Assembly (NCBI GenBank): GCA_963579235.1
Contig: CAUZFM010000019.1
Coordinates: 1 to 32,550 of the forward strand
Length of the DNA stretch: 32,550 nucleotides
Source: UBA1149 sp963579235
GTDB taxonomy: Bacteria > Desulfobacterota > Binatia > UBA1149
Direction: 5' to 3'
Shown: positions 17,010-24,270 of the stretch, in pieces
Numbering within the stretch: position 1 is the first letter of the stretch
Layout: every line of letters begins with the position of its first letter
Made by a program: the position numbers and the translations under genes
The notes under the pieces: model-generated
What the model was told of the DNA's origin: nothing
Database searches by the model: none
Seen by the model: only the letters and a program-made list of their open reading frames with translations

Positions 17010-18022
17010 ACACCGCTGCCAGGCTCACGGGCTCGCGCAGGCGCTGGGGCTTGGCCCTCTGCGCCGCGGTGGCGCTGGCCTGCGCGGTGTTGGCCCTGCT
17101 CGTGGGCAGCGTAGAGCTCGACCTGGGCGCGGTAATGGCGGGAGTGGGTCCCGACGACACGATTTTCTGGAAGCTCCGGCTGCCCCGGGTGGCGCTGGCG
17201 GCCATGGTGGGTGCCGGTCTTGCCGCCTCGGGGGCGGCCCTGCAACCGGCCCTGCGCAACCCTTTGGCCAGTCCCGACATCATAGGTGTCTCGGGCGGCG
17301 CGGCGCTGGCTGCGGTCCTGGCACTGGCCTGGATGCCGGCCTGGGCCTCTACTGCGGGAGTGCCGCTGTTCGCTTTCGTGGGCGCCGGCGCGGCCGCTGC
17401 CTTCGTCTACCGTGCGTCGTTGGTCAACGGCCGCCTCGATCCCTACACGCAGATTCTCGTGGGCGTGGTCTTCAACACCTTCTGCGCTTCGCTGATACTC
17501 CTGGTCAACGCCCTGGCCGACGCGTCGCGCACTCGCTCGATAGTGTTCTGGATGATGGGCGGAGTGTCGGTGCAGCCCTGGCCGGCGCTGGCGCTTGCGG
17601 GGTCGTTGTTTGCCGTGGGAATAGTCATGCTCATGGGGCAGGCTCGCTCGCTCAACCTCGCGGGGCTGGGCGACGACACGGCGGCGAGCCTTGGTTTTGA
17701 CGCCGGCCGCTGCCGGGCCACAGTGTTTGCCGCCTCGGCCCTGGTGGTGGGGGCGTCGGTGGCCTTGACCGGCGTGATTACCTTCGTGGGACTGGTGGTT
17801 CCCCATCTCCTGCGCCGCTTGCTCGGCAGCGACAATCGCCTGCTGTTGCCCGCCTCGGTATTGGGAGGGGCCGCTTTCCTGGTGGCGTCGGACACGATTG
17901 CCCGCTGGGCGCTGGCTCCTGTCGAACTGCCGGTGGGGGCCATAACGGCGATGACCGGCGGCCCGTTTTTTCTCTACCTGCTCAGGCGCCACGGCCGGGC
18001 GCGGGCGGAGGACGGACCATGA
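17006..18022 (+). CDS. FecCD/BtuC-family ABC transporter permease
   Basis: This inner-membrane permease of about ten helices forms the channel of a vitamin B12, heme or siderophore importer. Family signatures include LRLPRVALAAMVGAGLAASG (about 53-72), ALQPALRNPLASPDIIGVSGGA (about 74-95) and the coupling-helix region FVGLVVPHLLRRLLGSDNR near 253-271. It has 338 residues. GTG 17006 overlaps the binding-protein stop as GTGA. One permease gene implies a homodimer, as for BtuC2D2F. Confidence 0.92.
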   Translation: MNTAARLTGSRRRWGLALCAAVALACAVLALLVGSVELDLGAVMAGVGPDDTIFWKLRLPRVALAAMVGAGLAASGAALQPALRNPLASPDIIGVSGGAALAAVLALAWMPAWASTAGVPLFAFVGAGAAAAFVYRASLVNGRLDPYTQILVGVVFNTFCASLILLVNALADASRTRSIVFWMMGGVSVQPWPALALAGSLFAVGIVMLMGQARSLNLAGLGDDTAASLGFDAGRCRATVFAASALVVGASVALTGVITFVGLVVPHLLRRLLGSDNRLLLPASVLGGAAFLVASDTIARWALAPVELPVGAITAMTGGPFFLYLLRRHGRARAEDGP

Positions 18023-18846
18023 GCCACGCTTCAGATGGCAGCCCGGCGGTGCTCACGCTCGCTGGCGTCAACTACGCCTATCCTTCGGGAGGCGACGGCG
18101 GCGGACGGGTGTCAGAGGTGTCGCTGCAGGTAGAGCGGGGTGGGATGCTGGCCGTGGTGGGGCCCAACGGTTCGGGCAAGACCACCTTGCTGCGCCTGGC
18201 GGCGGGCCTGCTGCTGCCCGACAGTGGCCAGGTGGGTTGTTGCGGAAGCAGCACCAGCGTGGCTTCGCGAGGGGAGCTGGCCCGTAAGGTGGCGCTGGTT
18301 GGCCAGCAGCCTGCGCTGGGTTTTCCTTACTCGGTCATCGAGGTGGTGCTCATGGGGCGCGCGCCCTATCTCGAGGGGCTGTCGCTGGAAAGCGAAGAAG
18401 ACCTCGCGGTGGCCCACGAGGCCATGCGGGCCACGGGCACCGACCACCTGGGTGGGCGTGTTTTTGATTCGCTGTCGAGTGGCGAGCGGCAGCGCGTTTC
18501 GGTGGCCCGGGCGCTGGCCCAGCAGCCCGAGCTGCTGTTGCTCGACGAGCCTGGCGCCTTTCTCGACATACGCGAGCAGACCCGGCTCTACGACCTGCTC
18601 GAGGAGCTCAACACGTCGCGCGGTACGGCCGTGGTCTCGGTGTTGCACGACCTCAACCTGGCCGCGCTGTACTTTCCGACGGTTGCCCTGCTCAATAAGG
18701 GCCGCCTGCACGCGGTCGGGGCACCGGCCGAGGTGCTCAGTTACGCGACTGTCCGCGAGGTTTTTCGCACCGACGTTTACGTGGCTATCAACGATCTTAC
18801 GGGGCAACTCAACGTGCTGCCGATCAAGGGGGGGGGCAGGCAATAA
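18019..18846 (+). CDS. BtuD/FecE-like ABC transporter ATP-binding protein
   Basis: This is the ATPase that powers the importer. Walker A is GPNGSGKTT (48-56), the Q-loop VGQQPA is at 94-99, the ABC signature LSSGERQ at 152-158, Walker B LLLLDEP at 172-178 and the switch His at H210 in VLHDLNLA. The 275 residues include a C-terminal extension typical of FecE/FhuC-like ATPases. ATG 18019 overlaps the permease stop (ATGA). All catalytic residues are intact. A T-rich terminator is not evident after the stop. Confidence 0.94.
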   Translation: MSHASDGSPAVLTLAGVNYAYPSGGDGGGRVSEVSLQVERGGMLAVVGPNGSGKTTLLRLAAGLLLPDSGQVGCCGSSTSVASRGELARKVALVGQQPALGFPYSVIEVVLMGRAPYLEGLSLESEEDLAVAHEAMRATGTDHLGGRVFDSLSSGERQRVSVARALAQQPELLLLDEPGAFLDIREQTRLYDLLEELNTSRGTAVVSVLHDLNLAALYFPTVALLNKGRLHAVGAPAEVLSYATVREVFRTDVYVAINDLTGQLNVLPIKGGGRQ

Positions 18847-18858
18847 TGAGTAGAAGTA

Positions 18859-18949
18859 TTGCTTAACTCTATTGGGCCTTAGCACGCCTGTTGCTTAACT
18901 GATGCGGTTTGACAACCGATGGGGAGGGCGGTACTGCTTTTGCGATAAC
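18859..18949 (+). promoter_or_regulatory. Putative control region of nuo set 2: 10-bp direct repeat and promoter elements
   Basis: TTGCTTAACT occurs twice, at 18859-18868 and 18891-18900, 32 bases apart start to start (about three helical turns). A perfect -35 TTGACA lies at 18909-18914. The base run at the 17-base spacing (TACTGC) is a poor -10. An extended -10, TGC-GATAAC (18941-18949), lies further down and would give a leader of only about 8 bases before nuoA. Which element is used is unclear. Confidence 0.35.
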
Positions 18950-18963
18950 CCCCGCATATTTCC

Positions 18964-19404
18964 ATGCTTTTTGACTACGCTAACATCCTTGTCTTTGTCG
19001 CCCTGGGGCTGTTTCTGCCCGCCATGATGATGGGGCTGGGCTCGTTGCTGCGCCCTCACAATCCTCAGAAGCAGAAGCTGACGACCTACGAGTGCGGCGA
19101 AGAGGTCAGCGGCAGCTCGTGGATCAACTTCAACATCAGGTTTTACCTCGTCGCGCTTATCTTCATCGTCTTCGACGTCGAGGTTGCTTTCATATACCCG
19201 GTGGTCACTGTCTTCGGGGACTGGGTCGCCGAGGGGCGGGGTCTGTTCGCCTTGGTCGAGATACTGATCTTCGTTGCCATACTGCTCGCCGGCCTGGTCT
19301 ACGTGTGGACCAAGGGAGACCTGGTCTGGTTGAAGAGTGTAGTCACCCAGGGTGACGAGCCCGAGCCTGTACTGCCAGGAGGTAGCCGCCATGTCACTGA
19401 TTAA
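18964..19404 (+). CDS. nuoA: Complex I subunit NuoA (set 2)
   Basis: This is the second NuoA, of 146 residues with three membrane segments. The conserved loop reads TTYECGEEVSGSSW (about 40-53) and the acidic helix end reads FDVEVAFIYP. Compared with the set 1 protein it has a C-terminal extension after the last helix (about 120-146). There is no obvious ribosome site before ATG 18964, consistent with a very short leader. Its end overlaps nuoB by 14 bases. Confidence 0.94.
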   Translation: MLFDYANILVFVALGLFLPAMMMGLGSLLRPHNPQKQKLTTYECGEEVSGSSWINFNIRFYLVALIFIVFDVEVAFIYPVVTVFGDWVAEGRGLFALVEILIFVAILLAGLVYVWTKGDLVWLKSVVTQGDEPEPVLPGGSRHVTD

Positions 19405-19912
19405 CTCTGCACCCGAAATGGTGCTGACATCGACTGTTGACCAGGTATTGAACTGGACACGCAAGAGTTCGCTTTGGTACATGCTGTTCGGACTGGCCTG
19501 CTGCGCCATCGAAATGATGCACACCGGCGGTCCGCGAGCCGACCTCGACCGCTTCGGAATGGCCCCTCGCGCTACGCCGCGGGTGTCAGACCTGATGATC
19601 ATAGCCGGCACCCTGACCTTGAAGATGGCCCTGCGCACGAGGGTGCTCTACGAGCAGATGCCCGACCCCAAGTACGTGGTGTCGATGGGCAGTTGCTCGA
19701 ACTGCGGAGGCCTCTTTCAGTACGCCTACTCGGTGTGCGACGGCGTGGACAAGGTCATACCGGTGGACGTGTACGTACCCGGTTGCCCGCCGCGCCCCGA
19801 GGCCCTGACCGAGGGCCTGATTATGCTGCAGAAGAAGATCATGCAGGAAAAGTGGATTACCCGTTCCTCGGACACGCCCCGTCTCGGTGGGCCTGTAGGC
19901 GAAAGGGTCTGA
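19391..19912 (+). CDS. nuoB: Complex I subunit NuoB, N2 cluster subunit (set 2)
   Basis: NuoB (PSST) holds the terminal [4Fe-4S] cluster N2 that reduces quinone at the NuoB/NuoD interface. The ligands are the tandem C37-C38 in GLACCAIEMM, C102 in GSCSNCGG and C132 in VPGCPPRPEAL. From ATG 19391 it has 173 residues. This start is preferred over an in-frame upstream ATG (19352) because AGGAGG (19377-19382) lies 8 bases before it and the upstream codons lie inside nuoA. It is the only nuoB in the window. Confidence 0.96.
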   Translation: MSLINSAPEMVLTSTVDQVLNWTRKSSLWYMLFGLACCAIEMMHTGGPRADLDRFGMAPRATPRVSDLMIIAGTLTLKMALRTRVLYEQMPDPKYVVSMGSCSNCGGLFQYAYSVCDGVDKVIPVDVYVPGCPPRPEALTEGLIMLQKKIMQEKWITRSSDTPRLGGPVGERV

Positions 19913-19913
19913 A

Positions 19914-20420
19914 ATGGACTCGACCGGGATTCACGCGGCCCTGCGCGGGCGTTTCGACACCGCGGTAGGCGAATTGGCCCCGGGGCCCTTCGAACCCTCG
20001 ATCGAAGTAGACGCTTCGGCCATCGAGGCGGTGTGTACTTTTCTTCGCGACGAAGAGGGCCTCGAGTTCGACAATCTCAGCAACTTGAGCGGCGCCGACT
20101 ACCCCGATCTCGAACGCATACAGGCCGTGTACTCACTTTTTTCGTACAAGCAGCGGCACTCGATCACGCTCAGGGTCAACGCCGACCGTGCGGCCCCGGT
20201 GATCCCTACGGTAGAAGCCGTGTGGCCGGCAGCCAACTGGCTCGAGCGCGAAATCTTTGACCTGCTCGGTGTCGAGTTCAGCGGACACTGCGACCTTCGC
20301 CGTATCCTGCTGCCCGAGGACTGGGTGGGTTACCCACTGCGCAAGGACTACGAAGAGCAACCCGACTACCACGGAATATCCACCGTGCGTGAGAGCCTGC
20401 TCACCATGAAGAAGGACTGA
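19914..20420 (+). CDS. nuoC: Complex I subunit NuoC (set 2)
   Basis: This is the second NuoC, of 168 residues. The signature reads LEREIFDLLGVEFSGHCDLR, then GYPLRKDYEEQPDYHG. The N-terminal domain shows little resemblance to the set 1 protein. It starts one base after the nuoB stop. It is a separate gene, not fused with nuoD. It lies in the canonical A-B-C-D order. Confidence 0.94.
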   Translation: MDSTGIHAALRGRFDTAVGELAPGPFEPSIEVDASAIEAVCTFLRDEEGLEFDNLSNLSGADYPDLERIQAVYSLFSYKQRHSITLRVNADRAAPVIPTVEAVWPAANWLEREIFDLLGVEFSGHCDLRRILLPEDWVGYPLRKDYEEQPDYHGISTVRESLLTMKKD

Positions 20421-20425
20421 AACAG

Positions 20426-21571
20426 GTGTCGGTAGAACTCGAAGTACACAACTCCCAGGGCTTGCCCACCGAGGAGATGACGCTCAACATGGGGCCGCAG
20501 CACCCCAGCACCCACGGCGTCCTGCGTTTTATCGTCAAGGCCGATGGCGAGGTCATGCGCCGCGCCATACCCGACATTGGCTACCTGCACCGCAGCATCG
20601 AGAAGATAGCCGAGAAGGTGGGCTGGCACGGCTTCATGCCCTACACCGACCGCGTGGATTACGTGGCGGCGATGGCCTGCAACCAGGGCTGGGCCATGGC
20701 GGCCGAGCAGCTGGCGGACATCGAGGTGCCGAGGCGCGGCGAGTACTGCCGCGTGATCGCAGCCGAGCTCAGCCGCATATGCAGCCACCTGCTCGGAGTC
20801 GGCGCCATGGGCATGGACATGGGCGCGATAACTCCGTTTACCCACGCCATACGCGAGCGCGATATGATCATGGACCTCATCGAGGAGCTGTGCGGCGCGC
20901 GCCTGACCTTTAACTACATGCGCATAGGTGGCGTGGCCTGGGACCTTCCGCACGGTTTCGTCGAGAAGGTGAGCCACTACCTGGATCACCTCGAACCGGT
21001 CATCGAAGAGTTCAACCAGCTGCTGGGTTTCAACAGGATTTACGTCAAGCGACTTGCCGACGTGGCCACGGTCGATGCCGACATGGCCATCGCCTGGGGC
21101 CTGGTCGGGCCCAACCTCAGGGGGTCGGGCGTCGACTTCGACGTGCGCCGTGATCTCCCCTACAGCGTTTACGAAGATTTTGACTTCGACGTACCCCTGG
21201 GCAGCGGCGAGATGGGAAGCATCGGCGACAGCTGGGACCGTTACATCGTGCGCATGCGCGAGATGGTGGAGTCCATACGCATTCTTAGACAGGCACTCGC
21301 GGGTATTCCCGAGGGGCCCGTGATCGCCAGGGTGGCACGCAACTTCAAGCCGCCCGTGGGCGACGTACACGTCAAGATCGAAGCCCCGCGTGGTGAGCAG
21401 AGCTGGTACGTGTCGAGCGACGGAAGCGAGTACCCGCACCGGGTGCACATTCGCACGGGGTCTTTCACGGCCATGGGAATAATTGACCGCTTGAGCCACG
21501 GACTGATGATCGCCGACCTCGTGGCGGTGATAGCCAGCATGGACATAGTGGCTCCTGAGGTGGATCGCTGA
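20426..21571 (+). CDS. nuoD: Complex I subunit NuoD (set 2)
   Basis: This is the second 49-kDa subunit, of 381 residues. The quinone loop is GPQHPSTHG (23-31), the canonical form, with PYTDRVDY carrying the quinone-contact Tyr, and the C-terminus ends APEVDR. GTG 20426 follows GAAGGA by about 9 bases. Its partner nuoB is two genes upstream, so this set can form a complete quinone site. The stop shares a base with the nuoH ATG (TGATG). Confidence 0.96.
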   Translation: MSVELEVHNSQGLPTEEMTLNMGPQHPSTHGVLRFIVKADGEVMRRAIPDIGYLHRSIEKIAEKVGWHGFMPYTDRVDYVAAMACNQGWAMAAEQLADIEVPRRGEYCRVIAAELSRICSHLLGVGAMGMDMGAITPFTHAIRERDMIMDLIEELCGARLTFNYMRIGGVAWDLPHGFVEKVSHYLDHLEPVIEEFNQLLGFNRIYVKRLADVATVDADMAIAWGLVGPNLRGSGVDFDVRRDLPYSVYEDFDFDVPLGSGEMGSIGDSWDRYIVRMREMVESIRILRQALAGIPEGPVIARVARNFKPPVGDVHVKIEAPRGEQSWYVSSDGSEYPHRVHIRTGSFTAMGIIDRLSHGLMIADLVAVIASMDIVAPEVDR

Positions 21572-22776
21572 TGCAGGCGTTTCTCGACACCTTCCTCGGC
21601 GACGCCGCCGGACTGGAACGGCAGCTGGGCTACCTCGCGGGCATGGCGGTGTTCGGCTCGGTGGTGGTCTTTGGTTTCGTGCTGCCCTTTGCCGGCATCG
21701 TGACCTGGGCCGAGCGTCGTATCTGGGCGCGCATACAGTCGCGCGTCGGGCCGAACAGGGTGGGGCCCTTCGGCTTCCTGCAGTGGCTGGCCGACGGCGT
21801 TAAAAACATTCTCAAGGAAGATCTCATTCCCACGGTGGCCGATCGACCACTGTTCAGGTTTGCGCCCTACGTGGTGATGGTGGGCTTTATTGCCGCTTTC
21901 GTCTGCGTGCCGTTTTCCAGTGACCTCATCATCGCCGATCTCAACATCGGTATTCTCTATGTCACGGCGGTTACCTCGCTGGTGGTCGTGGGCATACTCA
22001 TGGCCGGCTGGTCGTCGAACAACAGGTGGTCGTTGCTGGGTGGCATAAGGGCCGCGACACAGATCATCAGCTACGAGATTCCCGCGAGCCTGTCGATTTT
22101 TCCGGCCGTGTTGCTGTCGGGAACGCTTTCGATGCAGGGCATCATCGGCGCGCAGGGTGCCGCGCCGTGGCAGTGGCACATGTTCCACAGCCCCTTTACG
22201 TTGCTGGGCTTCGGGCTGTTTTTTACGGCCGCGCTGGCCGAGGGTAACCGCACCCCGTTTGACCTGGCCGAGGCCGAGTCCGAACTCGTGGCGGGTTTTG
22301 CCACCGAGTACAGCGGCATGCGATCCACGCTGTTCTTCATGGCCGAGTGGGGCAACCTCTACGTCATAGGCGCGCTGGTCACCACTCTCTACATGGGCGG
22401 TTGGCAGTTGCCGCAGTTCACTTACAACCCGGTGCTGATGAACCTCGCCCAGGCGGGCGTGTTCATGGGCAAGTCGTTCGCCTGCGTGTTCTTCATGATC
22501 TGGCTCAGGGCCACGCTGCCGCGCGTCCGCGTCGACCAGCTCATGGCGATGTGCTGGAAGTACATGGTGCCGCTGGCGATGCTTTCTGTGTTCGGTACGG
22601 CCACGCTGATGGTGGCCCTGCCCAACGGCAGCCACACCCTGCGCATGGCTACCTTTGCCGTGGTGGTGGGCGTTGTGATCCGCTTTGCCTTCAAGGTTCG
22701 GTTTCATCTCAAGCGTGCACGCGAGCTTGATTATTCCAGCCTCTCATCGGGCGCGTCCCAGGGCCTGTCGTCATGA
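21571..22776 (+). CDS. nuoH: Complex I subunit NuoH (set 2)
   Basis: This is the second ND1-type subunit, of 401 residues. Motifs are TWAERRIWARIQSRVGPNRVG (central part at about 46-66), LADGVKNILKED, GWSSNNRWSLLGGIR and EGNRTPFDLAEAESELVAGF. It has the canonical GPNR, unlike GANR in set 1. A C-terminal soluble tail of about 30 residues rich in Ser ends the protein. ATG 21571 overlaps the nuoD stop, and its end overlaps nuoI (ATGA). Confidence 0.95.
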   Translation: MQAFLDTFLGDAAGLERQLGYLAGMAVFGSVVVFGFVLPFAGIVTWAERRIWARIQSRVGPNRVGPFGFLQWLADGVKNILKEDLIPTVADRPLFRFAPYVVMVGFIAAFVCVPFSSDLIIADLNIGILYVTAVTSLVVVGILMAGWSSNNRWSLLGGIRAATQIISYEIPASLSIFPAVLLSGTLSMQGIIGAQGAAPWQWHMFHSPFTLLGFGLFFTAALAEGNRTPFDLAEAESELVAGFATEYSGMRSTLFFMAEWGNLYVIGALVTTLYMGGWQLPQFTYNPVLMNLAQAGVFMGKSFACVFFMIWLRATLPRVRVDQLMAMCWKYMVPLAMLSVFGTATLMVALPNGSHTLRMATFAVVVGVVIRFAFKVRFHLKRARELDYSSLSSGASQGLSS

Positions 22777-23408
22777 GCGCGGTAACAAGCTGGCTGCAGA
22801 ACGTAACGGCATCGTGCTCCACCGTTTTCGAGGGGCTGTCGATCACTTTCTCACATTTTTTTCGCAAGCCTTACACGGTGGAGTATCCCGACCGCATAGA
22901 GACGCGCGTGCAGGATACGCTGCCGTTTCGCTATCGCGGCATGCTCGAAGTCGACCTTGAGATCTGCACGGGTTGCCTGGCCTGCGAGCGCGCCTGTCCC
23001 ATCGAGTGCATCGTCATCGAGGCCACCAAGGACAAGGCCACCCGGCAGTTGATGATCAACCGCTTCGATATCGATCTTGCCAAGTGCATGTACTGCGGGC
23101 TGTGTTCCGAGCCCTGCCCCACGGGGTCGATACATCACACCCGCGAGTTCGAGGGCTCTGATTATTCTCTCGAGAGTATGATGCGGCGTTACGTAAAGTT
23201 TCCGGTGGCGGCGTACAAGCCCAAGAAAACCGGCGAGGACGATCCCGAAATCATGCCGGTGCTCGAACGGGGCATGCGCTACCTCGACGAGTTTGCGCAG
23301 CCGGCGGCCAAGCCTGCTTCGGGCGCCACGTCATCTTCAGAAAGCACGTCGTCTTCAGAAAGCACGTCGTCTTCGGGCACCACCGATCCTGGATCGGGGA
23401 CAGGGTAG
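22773..23408 (+). CDS. nuoI: Complex I subunit NuoI, 2x[4Fe-4S] ferredoxin (set 2)
   Basis: NuoI (TYKY) carries clusters N6a and N6b that pass electrons towards NuoB. The two ligand sets are C65/C68/C71/C75 (CTGCLACERACP) and C105/C108/C111/C115 (CMYCGLCSEPCP). An amphipathic N-terminal helix docks on the membrane. The C-terminus is unusual: after residue 180 the core gives way to a Ser/Thr/Glu low-complexity tail encoded by three 18-bp DNA repeats. It is 211 residues in all. It is the only nuoI in the window. Confidence 0.95.
   Translation: MSAVTSWLQNVTASCSTVFEGLSITFSHFFRKPYTVEYPDRIETRVQDTLPFRYRGMLEVDLEICTGCLACERACPIECIVIEATKDKATRQLMINRFDIDLAKCMYCGLCSEPCPTGSIHHTREFEGSDYSLESMMRRYVKFPVAAYKPKKTGEDDPEIMPVLERGMRYLDEFAQPAAKPASGATSSSESTSSSESTSSSGTTDPGSGTG
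23328..23381 (+). repeat. Three 18-bp tandem repeats in the 3' end of nuoI
   Basis: Units at 23328-23345, 23346-23363 and 23364-23381 each begin acgtc(a/g)tcttc and encode TSSSES, TSSSES and TSSSGT. The first two units differ by one base; the third diverges in its last part. They keep the reading frame and lengthen a disordered tail, so copy number can vary without disrupting the protein. Confidence 0.85.
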
Positions 23409-23416
23409 TCTGCCTG

Positions 23417-23956
23417 ATGCAGGGACCGGATCTTTCTGTTGCCGCTTTTCTACTGCTGTCGGCGCTCACGTTGGGTGGCGGTGGCGGCGTGATCTTTTCA
23501 GGTAACATCGTCTACTCGGCGCTGTCGCTGATGGTCTCGTTTTTCGGCGTTGCCGGCCTCTACGTGATGCTCGAAGCCGACTTCGTGGCCGGCGTGCAGG
23601 TGCTCGTCTACGTGGGTGGCGTCCTCGTGCTGACGCTGTTTGCGGTCATGCTCACGCACCGTATCGAGGACATCAAGGTTTCCAACCGCGGTGTCGGCAA
23701 GCTGCCGGGCCTGGCGGCGGCGCTTGCGATGTTTGCCGGTCTGATCGCGGCGCTGGAAGTGGCGCCGTGGAAGCTGCCCGCCGAGGGAGTGGCGCACGAG
23801 TCCTTCGCCTCCACCCAGTCCATAGGCAATGCGCTGCTCGGACGCTACGTTCTGCCCTTCGAGGTGGCGTCGATCGTGCTCTTATCGGTGCTGGTGGGCG
23901 CGGTCGTGCTGTCGCGCAAGGAAGTAGCTGAACCCCGGGTGAGAGACGATGCCTGA
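23417..23956 (+). CDS. nuoJ: Complex I subunit NuoJ (set 2)
   Basis: This is the second ND6-type subunit, of 179 residues with five membrane segments. The family pattern NIVYSALSLMVSFFGVAGLY (about 31-50) is followed by ADFVAGVQVLVYVGGVLVLTLFAVML. The last helix (about 148-166) ends in the SRKE segment. It starts 8 bases after nuoI and its end overlaps nuoK by 8 bases. Confidence 0.94.
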   Translation: MQGPDLSVAAFLLLSALTLGGGGGVIFSGNIVYSALSLMVSFFGVAGLYVMLEADFVAGVQVLVYVGGVLVLTLFAVMLTHRIEDIKVSNRGVGKLPGLAAALAMFAGLIAALEVAPWKLPAEGVAHESFASTQSIGNALLGRYVLPFEVASIVLLSVLVGAVVLSRKEVAEPRVRDDA

Positions 23957-24263
23957 AGCGCTGGGACTGCAGCACTTCCTGCTGGTGGGAGCCGCCCTGT
24001 TCTGCATGGGCCTGTACTGCGTGCTCACGCGGCGCAACGCCATCGGCATACTCATGGGCGTGGAGCTGGTGCTCAACGCAGCCAACGTCAACTACATAGC
24101 GTTTTCACGCTACGGCGTGGGTGGTGTTGACGGGCAGGTGTTCTCGATTTTTGTCATCATGCTGGCCGCTGCCGAGGCGGCCATAGGACTGGCCATCGTG
24201 CTCGGCATCTATCGCCGCTCGGGGTCTATCGACGTCTCGCAGATGACGTCGCTCAGGGGATAG
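23949..24263 (+). CDS. nuoK: Complex I subunit NuoK (set 2)
   Basis: This is the second ND4L-type subunit, of 104 residues and three helices. The E-channel glutamates are Glu39 (MGVELVLNAAN) and Glu76 (AAAEAAIGLA). It begins inside the end of nuoJ. Confidence 0.95.
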   Translation: MPEALGLQHFLLVGAALFCMGLYCVLTRRNAIGILMGVELVLNAANVNYIAFSRYGVGGVDGQVFSIFVIMLAAAEAAIGLAIVLGIYRRSGSIDVSQMTSLRG

Positions 24264-24270
24264 GCAGAGC

